A stretch of 64,000 bases of DNA from Lepus europaeus (lineage: Eukaryota > Chordata > Mammalia > Lagomorpha > Leporidae): assembly GCF_033115175.1 (NCBI RefSeq), contig NC_084833.1, positions 55,514,716 through 55,578,715 of the forward strand. The letters are read 5' to 3'. This document shows positions 62,101-64,000 of the stretch, in pieces (the stretch's first letter is position 1; each line of letters begins with the position of its first letter). The position numbers and the translations under genes are program-made. Below the pieces are notes generated by a model. That model saw only the letters and a program-made list of their open reading frames with translations, made no database searches and had not been told where the DNA came from.

Positions 62101-64000
62101 TGAGAGTGCTGGCCAAGTACTGCATGAGCATATACCTCTCTCAAAGCATTCTGCCTACAAGAAAATTGCAATCAATAGAAAAATAAATCATTTTTACTCA
62201 AGCCTAAACTGAATTAATTTATCTGAAACTTCACAAAAACTTGACTTTTCTATTATTATACTAAAAACAGTTTGCTTAAGACACACGGTTAAAACTCATG
62301 AGGGTTTCCAAAGGCTTCCATTAAAGACTGCCAAAAAGAAGACATCTTTTTGGCCCTAGCACTCAGGAAAGATTAAATTTTACTGTAGGGGCCAGCACTG
62401 TGGCATAGCGGGTAAAGCCGCCACCTGCAGTGCCAGTATCCCATGTGGGCGCCAGTTTGAGACCTGGCTGCTCCACTTTCGATCCAGCTCTGTGCTATGG
62501 CCTAGAAAGCAGTGGAAGATGGCCCAAACCCTTGGGCCTCTGCACCCTTAGGCTCCTGCACCCGGAGGAAGCTCCTCACTCCTGGCTCCGGATTGGCACA
62601 GCTCCAGCCGTATTGGCTGATTGGGGAGTAAACCAGCAGATGGGAGACCTCTCTCTCTCTCTCTCTCTCTGTGTAACTCTATCTTCAAATAAATAAATCT
62701 TAAAAAAAAATTTTCCTGTGAATTCATAGGTGTCAACTAGAAAAAAGGAAATTTAAGTTAAGGTCAGCATTGTAGCACAGTGGGTTAAGCTGCTACCTAC
62801 AGGGCCAGAATCCCATATGGGTGCCAGTTCAAGCCCTGGCTGTTCTACTTTCAAACTAGCTCCCTGCTAATGCGCCTGGGAATGCAGGGGAACATGGCCT
62901 AAGTACTTGGGTCCCTGCCACTCATGTAGAACCGGATGGAGTTCCAGGCTATAGTCTGGCCCAGCTCTGACAGTGGAGGCCATTTGGAGAGTGAACAAGC
63001 AGATGCAGAATCTAACTCTACCTTTCAACTAAATTTAAAAAAAACCAAAAAACCAAAAAACTGGGGGCCGGCAACATGTCGTGGTGGGCTAATAAGCCTC
63101 CACCTGCAACACCAGCATCCCATACGTGTGCTGATTAGGGTCCCAGCTGCTCCTCTTCCAATCCAGTTCTCTGCCATGGCCTGGGAATGCAGCAGAGGAT
63201 GGCCCATGTGCTTGAGCCCCTGCACCCACATGGAAGACCTGGAAGAAGCTCGTGGTTCCTGGTTTCAGATTGGCCCAGGTTCAGCCATTGCGGCCATTTG
63301 AGGAGTAAACCAGAAAGAGGATAGAAAACCTCTCTGTCTTTCCATCTGTCTGTCTTTAGCTCTACCTCTCAAATAAATAAATAAAATCTTTAAAAAAAAA
63401 AAAAAAAGTTTGTTAGGCTCTAAAATCAAACTACTCACAGTATTCCCCAAATCCAGTAACAACTAGTTAACAAAATTTCAAGGACTTGAGGAGTGAGGGA
63501 CTTTTCGCATAGTGGTTAAGATGCCTGCATCCCATATTGGAATGTTCTGCTCTACTCCTTTAGTTTCCTGCTAACCTGCATCGTAAGAGATAGCATGTGC
63601 TAGCCCAAGTACTTGGGTCCCTGTAACGCACACAAGAAATCATTAATTAGTGCCCAGTTCCTGACTCCAACGTGGCCTACCCCTGGCTATCGTGGACATT
63701 TCTGAGGTGAACAAGTACATGGCAGATCTTTGTCTCTGTCCCTTTCAAATAAAATGAAAATAAATCTTAAAAGTTTTTTAATGAAAGTTTTTTTTTTTTT
63801 TAAAGGATGTGACTAAATTATTCTAACATCTCAAAAGTCAGGCAAAGTCAGTGTTCAATTACCGAAAACCTTAATGTATTTAACCACACACCAGACCAAA
63901 AAGACAAAAGGTTTAGCACATACTCATCAACAGAGCCAGCCAATGGCTTTTTGGATCGCTTAATGGCATAAATGCATCCATCCAGCCTCTTCACACACTT
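40953..64000 (-). CDS. WEE1: WEE1 G2 checkpoint kinase, 3' part of gene (kinase domain to stop)
   Basis: WEE1 is a nuclear kinase that phosphorylates CDK1 on Tyr15 and holds cells in G2. Eight exon segments join in frame and read human-numbered residues 315 to 646. Visible landmarks are AIK with Lys328, alpha-C Glu346, gatekeeper Asn376 and hinge Cys379 (QNEYCN), catalytic HMDIKPSN with Asp426 and Asn431, DLG with Asp463 in place of DFG, and the C-terminal NRSVSLTIY containing Ser642, the known 14-3-3 site. The first visible codon begins at 64000, so the N-terminal regulatory region, start codon and promoter lie outside the window to the right. All seven donors begin GT and all seven acceptors end AG. 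Frame, motifs and spacing match a functional gene rather than a processed copy, since introns are retained. Intron sizes from 5' to 3' are 1769, 10822, 3426, 91, 4570, 92 and 1279 bp; the long ones are enlarged by SINEs. Exon numbers assume the 11-exon human structure. Confidence 0.97.
41333..41630 (+). mobile_element. CSINE, type A, in WEE1 intron 10
   Basis: Head AGGGGCCAGCACAGTGACAT to AACAAATAAACAAATCTTTT. Antisense to WEE1. The rest of intron 10 (41631-42385) is AT-rich with no feature seen. Confidence 0.92.
42386..42531 (-). CDS. WEE1: WEE1 exon 10
   Basis: A 146-bp exon after an unusual TTTAAG acceptor, with donor GTAAGT. It encodes [20 protein letters not shown] through KFKNSLLQ, the end of the kinase domain. 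The preceding intron is only 92 bp. Confidence 0.96.
42624..42794 (-). CDS. WEE1: WEE1 exon 9
   Basis: A 171-bp exon of exactly 57 codons between acceptor TTACAG and donor GTGAGC. It encodes [18 protein letters not shown] through QEFTELLK, the alpha-F to alpha-H part of the C-lobe. Both boundaries are in phase 0. Confidence 0.96.
43006..43315 (-). mobile_element. CSINE, reverse, in WEE1 intron 8
   Basis: Decayed tail TTTTCATCTACTTGGAAGGC, body, ending GTACCACAATGCTTATCC. Confidence 0.85.
43401..43700 (+). mobile_element. CSINE in WEE1 intron 8
   Basis: Head GCAGGGCTCATTGTGGCACA to ATTTTCAAGATATAAATC. Diverged tail. Confidence 0.88.
43731..43880 (+). mobile_element. CSINE fragment, older type
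   Basis: CATATCAGAGTGCCTGGGTT, TTGATTCCCAGCTCC and TAACGCAGACCCTGCAAAGC. The 3' half is missing. Confidence 0.75.
43896..44575 (-). mobile_element. CSINE, reverse, split by a young SINE
   Basis: Its tail lies at 43896-43917 and the remainder at 44265-44575, ending GCCACAATGCCAGCCCC. The element at 43918-44264 sits inside its tail. Confidence 0.88.
43918..44264 (+). mobile_element. Young CSINE, nested, with perfect 14-bp TSD
   Basis: Head AGCCGGCGCCGCGGCTCACT through CTGCCTGTC and poly(A). It is flanked by AAAGATTTATTTCT at 43904-43917 and 44265-44278. Confidence 0.95.
44729..45061 (+). mobile_element. CSINE, type A, with perfect 15-bp TSD
   Basis: Head TGGGGCTGGTGCTGTGGTGC to AAATAAATAAATAAATCTT. 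It is flanked by AAAAATGTTAGATCT at 44714-44728 and 45062-45076. Confidence 0.95.
45344..45637 (-). mobile_element. CSINE, older type, reverse
   Basis: T-rich tail, AATTTGAGAGGAAGAGAGAC, ATCTGCCTCCTAAGGCCTGC, ending GGCCAAATGCCCAACC. Confidence 0.85.
45761..46068 (-). mobile_element. Young CSINE, reverse, with perfect 11-bp TSD
   Basis: T-rich tail, AGGCAGAGTTAGACAATGAG, body, head ending GCCATGGTGCCGGCACC. It is flanked by AGGAAGCCTTT at 45750-45760 and 46069-46079. Confidence 0.94.
46405..46526 (+). mobile_element. CSINE fragment, head and first body
   Basis: GGGCCGGCACTGTGGCATTG through CTAATACACCTGGGAG. It is cut off by the rearranged element at 46527. Confidence 0.85.
46527..46672. mobile_element. 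Fold-back (partly inverted) CSINE
   Basis: A forward SINE head (GGCCGGCGTCTTGGCTCATT) of about 33 bp joins directly to a reverse SINE segment running from mid-body back to the same head. This leaves CTCATTTGGTTAATCCTC at 46541-46558 and its exact reverse complement at 46654-46671. Confidence 0.88.
46740..46948 (+). mobile_element. CSINE, internally deleted
   Basis: Head GGGGCCAGCGCCGTGGCTTA joins after TTGGAATAATC to GCATGGGAGACCTGG, skipping the middle. The tail AAACAAATAAATAAACC is complete. Confidence 0.88.
46949..47131 (-). mobile_element. CSINE fragment, reverse
   Basis: GCTTCTTCCAGGTCCCCCAT to TTGCCACAGTGCTGGCCCC, with no tail. It is followed by AATAAATAAATCTTAAA (47132-47148), a leftover SINE tail from another copy. 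Confidence 0.85.
47365..47450 (-). CDS. WEE1: WEE1 exon 8
   Basis: An 86-bp exon between acceptor CTACAG and donor GTAAAA (weaker than the others). It encodes [20 protein letters not shown] and then LANEVLQE, with Asp463 of the DLG motif and the activation segment. A 91-bp intron separates it from exon 7. Confidence 0.96.
47542..47637 (-). CDS. WEE1: WEE1 exon 7
   Basis: A 96-bp exon between acceptor TGTCAG and donor GTAAGA. It encodes [10 protein letters not shown] and onward to SNKVMFKIG, including metal-binding Asn431 and the acidic SEEGDEDDW segment of the WEE1-specific insert. The upstream intron carries a young SINE only 58 bp from the acceptor. Confidence 0.96.
   Translation of the reverse strand, partial: VIFLYLEPQSQMLPLKKEMKMTGHLTKLCLK
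47696..48026 (-). mobile_element. Young CSINE, 58 bp upstream of WEE1 exon 7, 12-bp TSD
   Basis: Poly(T), GGACAGGCAGAGTTAGACAG, body, head ending GCCATGGTGCTGGCA. It is flanked by CAGAAAGCTTTT at 47684-47695 and 48027-48038. Same orientation as WEE1, so its poly(A) faces the exon 7 acceptor. Confidence 0.95.
48053..48389 (+). mobile_element. CSINE, type A, with 9-bp TSD
   Basis: Well-conserved head AGGGGCCAGCGCTGTGGCGC to AAATAAATAAATAAATCTTT. It is flanked by TGCAGATTC at 48044-48052 and about 48390-48398. Confidence 0.94.
48814..49113 (+). mobile_element. CSINE, type A, with perfect 14-bp TSD
   Basis: Head GGGGCTGGTGCTATGGTGTA to AAATAAATAAATCTTT. It is flanked by AATACTGAATTACA at 48800-48813 and 49114-49127. 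Confidence 0.94.
49214..49556 (-). mobile_element. Young CSINE, reverse, with 8-bp TSD
   Basis: Poly(T), GACAGGCAGAGAAGACAGTG, body, head ending CTGTGGCGCTGGCC. It is flanked by TGAAGATT at 49206-49213 and 49557-49564. Confidence 0.93.
49756..50097 (+). mobile_element. Young CSINE with perfect 16-bp TSD
   Basis: Head GGGCCGGCGCCGTGGCTTAA to CTGCCTGTC and a long poly(A). It is flanked by AAGAAATTCTAAAATT at 49740-49755 and 50098-50113. Confidence 0.96.
50373..50680 (+). mobile_element. CSINE, type A
   Basis: Head GTGGGGACAGCCCTGTGGCG to CTCTTTCAAAATAAATAAAT. Confidence 0.9.
51064..51210 (-). CDS. WEE1: WEE1 exon 6
   Basis: A 147-bp exon between acceptor TGCTAG and donor GTAAGT. It encodes [18 protein letters not shown] and onward to LVHMDIKP, with catalytic-loop Asp426. 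It reads [10 protein letters not shown] where I recall human as SYFKEAELKD, so two substitutions outside the catalytic motifs are likely; that comparison is from memory. Confidence 0.96.
51426..51698 (+). mobile_element. CSINE, older type
   Basis: GGTAGGATGTGGCACAGTAG, CACACCCTGGGAGGCAACAA, GGGGAGTGAGCCATGAGATG, CTGCCTTTCAAAGAAAAG. Confidence 0.82.
51699..52338. other. WEE1 intron 5 sequence, no feature seen
   Basis: AT-rich intronic DNA without a recognised repeat. Confidence 0.5.
52351..52688 (+). mobile_element. CSINE, type A, first of two serial insertions
   Basis: Head GGGCCGGTGCTGTGGCGTAG to AAATAAATAAATAAATCTT and poly(A). It is bounded by ATATGTTTAG (left) and ATCTGTTTAG (right). 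Confidence 0.94.
52699..52999 (+). mobile_element. CSINE, type A, second of two serial insertions
   Basis: Head GGGGCCAGTACTGTGACACA to CAAATAAATAAATAAATTTT. It is bounded by ATCTGTTTAG on the left and ATCTGTTTAT on the right. Confidence 0.93.
53114..53452 (-). mobile_element. CSINE, reverse
   Basis: ATATTTATTTATTTATTTGA tail, body, ending GCCACAGCACGGGCCCCC. Confidence 0.92.
53562..54251 (+). mobile_element. CSINE, type A, split by a young SINE, 9-bp TSD
   Basis: Its head is at 53562-53646 and the remainder at 53996-54251, ending AAATAAATAAATCTTT. It is flanked by AGGTTCTAG at 53553-53561 and 54252-54260. Confidence 0.92.
53647..53995 (+). mobile_element. Young CSINE, nested, with 9-bp TSD
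   Basis: Head GGCCGGCGCCGCGGCTCACT through CTGCCTGTC and poly(A). It is flanked by CTGGCTGCT at 53638-53646 and 53996-54004, inside the box-B region of an older SINE. Confidence 0.95.
54332..54632 (+). mobile_element. CSINE, type A
   Basis: Head GGGGCCAGTACTGTGCTGTT to CAAATAAATAAATCTTT. Tail-to-tail with the next element. Confidence 0.9.
54633..54957 (-). mobile_element. CSINE, reverse, with GC dinucleotide run
   Basis: T-rich tail, ACAGCGCGCGCGCAAGAGCG near 54664-54683, body, ending GCCACAGCCCAGATCCCCC. Confidence 0.9.
55202..55534 (+). mobile_element. CSINE, type A
   Basis: Head GGGGCTGGCACTGTGGCATA, (CT)n tract, AAATAAATAAAATCTTT and poly(A). Confidence 0.93.
55859..55912 (-). mobile_element. 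Extremely 5'-truncated young CSINE, 11-bp TSD
   Basis: Only a (TTTG)n-rich tail and about 28 bp of 3' SINE sequence (GACAGGCAGAGTGGATAGTG) remain. It is flanked by CTTCATCCACT at 55848-55858 and 55913-55923. Confidence 0.88.
55924..56394. other. WEE1 intron 5 sequence, no feature seen
   Basis: No repeat confidently recognised. The upstream part of the MaLR 5' LTR may lie here but is too diverged to delimit. Confidence 0.4.
56769..57973 (-). mobile_element. L1 (LINE-1) 3' fragment, antisense, 9-bp TSD
   Basis: On the plus strand it reads as the complement of an L1 3' region: TTCTTTATCCAGTCATCAGT, GATGGACATCTGGCTTGATT, GGAGTGGGATTGCTGGGTCA and TTCACATTCCCACCAATAGT. It is heavily 5'-truncated, and a SINE is nested at 57648-57957. 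It is flanked by TGGCCATGA at 56760-56768 and 57974-57982. Confidence 0.85.
57648..57957 (+). mobile_element. Young CSINE inside the L1, perfect 19-bp TSD
   Basis: Head GCCAGCACCGTGGCTCACTT to CTACCTGTCAAATAAAAAAA. It is flanked by GAAAAATGCCTATTCATGG at 57629-57647 and 57958-57976. Confidence 0.96.
58220..58561 (-). mobile_element. Young CSINE, reverse, perfect 19-bp TSD
   Basis: Poly(T), GACAGGCAGAGTGGACAGTA, complete body, head ending GAGCCGCGGCGCCGG. It is flanked by TATATGGCTACTTTCTTTT at 58201-58219 and 58562-58580. Confidence 0.96.
58597..58878 (+). mobile_element. CSINE, type A
   Basis: Head TTGGGGCCGGTACTGTGGCG to TTTCAAATAAATAAATA. The CT tract is lost. Confidence 0.88.
58879..59113 (-). 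mobile_element. CSINE fragment, older type, reverse
   Basis: GACAGAGAGACCAAGACATA, CTGCTGCCTCCCAGGGTATG, ATTAGCAGGCAGATGGATTC. The head end is lost. Confidence 0.78.
59167..59488 (+). mobile_element. CSINE, type A, serial insertion 1 of 3
   Basis: Head GGGCTGGCACTGTGGCATAG to AAATAAATAAATAAATCTT and poly(A), then a run of G. It is bounded by GGGAGGCAG at 59158-59166 and 59489-59497. Confidence 0.94.
59498..59772 (+). mobile_element. CSINE, type A, serial insertion 2 of 3
   Basis: Head AGGGGACAGCACTGTGGCAT to CTCAAATAAATTTTTTTTTA. Shortened body. It is bounded by GGGAGGCAG at 59489-59497 and 59773-59781. Confidence 0.93.
59782..60113 (+). mobile_element. Young CSINE, serial insertion 3 of 3
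   Basis: Head GGCCAGTGCCATGGCTCACC to CTACCTATCAAATAAATTT, poly(A) and a G run. It is bounded by GGGAGGCAG at 59773-59781 and 60114-60122. Confidence 0.94.
61066..61392 (+). repeat. 3' LTR of the MaLR element
   Basis: Starts TGTCATGATTTGAATGTG and contains CATGTGTTGGAAACTTAATC, TTCCCAGCCTCCAGAACCAT, GAGCCAAATAAAACTTCTG (with AATAAA) and an end near CAGATGACA. These are the hallmark MaLR LTR segments in order. Confidence 0.85.
61548..61843 (+). mobile_element. CSINE, type A
   Basis: Head GGGGTGCTGGTGCTGTAGCA to CTCCAATAAATAAATAAA. The last SINE before WEE1 exon 5 in intron 5. Confidence 0.92.
62033..62154 (-). CDS. WEE1: WEE1 exon 5
   Basis: A 122-bp exon between acceptor TTGTAG and donor GTAAGT. 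It encodes residues 341-380: Glu346 of helix C in [10 protein letters not shown], then gatekeeper Asn376 and hinge Cys379 in IQNEYCN. The final base starts the Gly381 codon. Confidence 0.96.
62387..62707 (+). mobile_element. CSINE, type A, in WEE1 intron 4, 12-bp TSD
   Basis: Head AGGGGCCAGCACTGTGGCAT to CAAATAAATAAATCTT. It is flanked by AAATTTTACTGT (62375-62386) and AAATTTTCCTGT (62708-62719). Confidence 0.93.
62761..63042 (+). mobile_element. CSINE in WEE1 intron 4
   Basis: Head AAGGTCAGCATTGTAGCACA to ACCTTTCAACTAAATTT. The CT tract is lost. Confidence 0.88.
63063..63407 (+). mobile_element. CSINE in WEE1 intron 4
   Basis: Head GGGGGCCGGCAACATGTCGT to CTCAAATAAATAAATAAAAT and poly(A). 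Confidence 0.92.
63490..63773 (+). mobile_element. CSINE, older type, in WEE1 intron 4
   Basis: AGTGAGGGACTTTTCGCATA head and GTGGTTAAGATGCCTGCATC, then CCTTTCAAATAAAATGAAAA tail, about 150 bp from exon 4. Confidence 0.82.
63924..64000 (-). CDS. WEE1: WEE1 exon 4 (partial, cut by window edge)
   Basis: Encodes [18 protein letters not shown] and onward to GSVDE (residues 315-340), including the ATP-anchoring Lys328 in AIK. The donor is GTATGT and the exon ends after two bases of the Glu340 codon. The 5' end lies beyond the window. Confidence 0.95.

Overview
This window is mammalian nuclear DNA from a leporid, most likely European rabbit (Oryctolagus cuniculus). About 45 percent of it is lagomorph C-repeat (CSINE) retrotransposons: tRNA-derived SINEs of about 300 bp with a tRNA-like head, a CT-rich 3' region and either an AAATAAATAAATCTTT-type tail or, in younger copies, a tail ending in CTGCCTGTC followed by poly(A). 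No Alu, B1 or carnivore SINE was seen. Nothing bacterial, plasmid-like or CRISPR-like is present.

The only protein-coding gene I can support is WEE1, the nuclear kinase that phosphorylates CDK1 on Tyr15. It lies on the minus strand. The window holds the 3' half: the tail end of one exon at the right edge (63924-64000), six complete internal exons and the terminal exon with the stop codon at 40953-40955. If the gene has 11 exons as in human, these are exons 4-11. The reading frame is open throughout, all visible splice sites are GT-AG, and the coding part covers human-numbered residues 315-646, including the catalytic lysine, hinge, HMD and DLG motifs and the C-terminal 14-3-3 site. The 3' UTR probably runs to about 39750, where an ATTAAA signal is followed by GT-rich sequence.

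Layout: 1-26400 is intergenic sequence packed with SINEs, with remnants of MIR, L2, MER5-like and hAT elements and one LTR-like block. 26460-27560 is a CpG island with no recognisable exon and a CTCF-like motif at each end. 27600-39700 is more intergenic DNA with SINEs and a probable solo LTR (29889-30333) inserted in an older SINE. 39750-64000 is WEE1, whose introns are swollen by SINEs. Its largest visible intron (51211-62032) also carries a decayed ERVL-MaLR LTR retrotransposon (56395-61392), which hosts an antisense L1 and several SINEs.

The main interest lies in insertion history. There are clean target-site duplications of up to 19 bp, nested elements that can be ordered in time, three consecutive SINE insertions at one 9-bp target, a fold-back SINE, several internally deleted SINEs flanked by good duplications, and a SINE 58 bp upstream of a WEE1 exon. 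I found no new multi-gene system. SINE labels such as 'young', 'type A' and 'older type' are my own grouping from head and tail sequence, and most repeat ends are accurate to about 10 bp.
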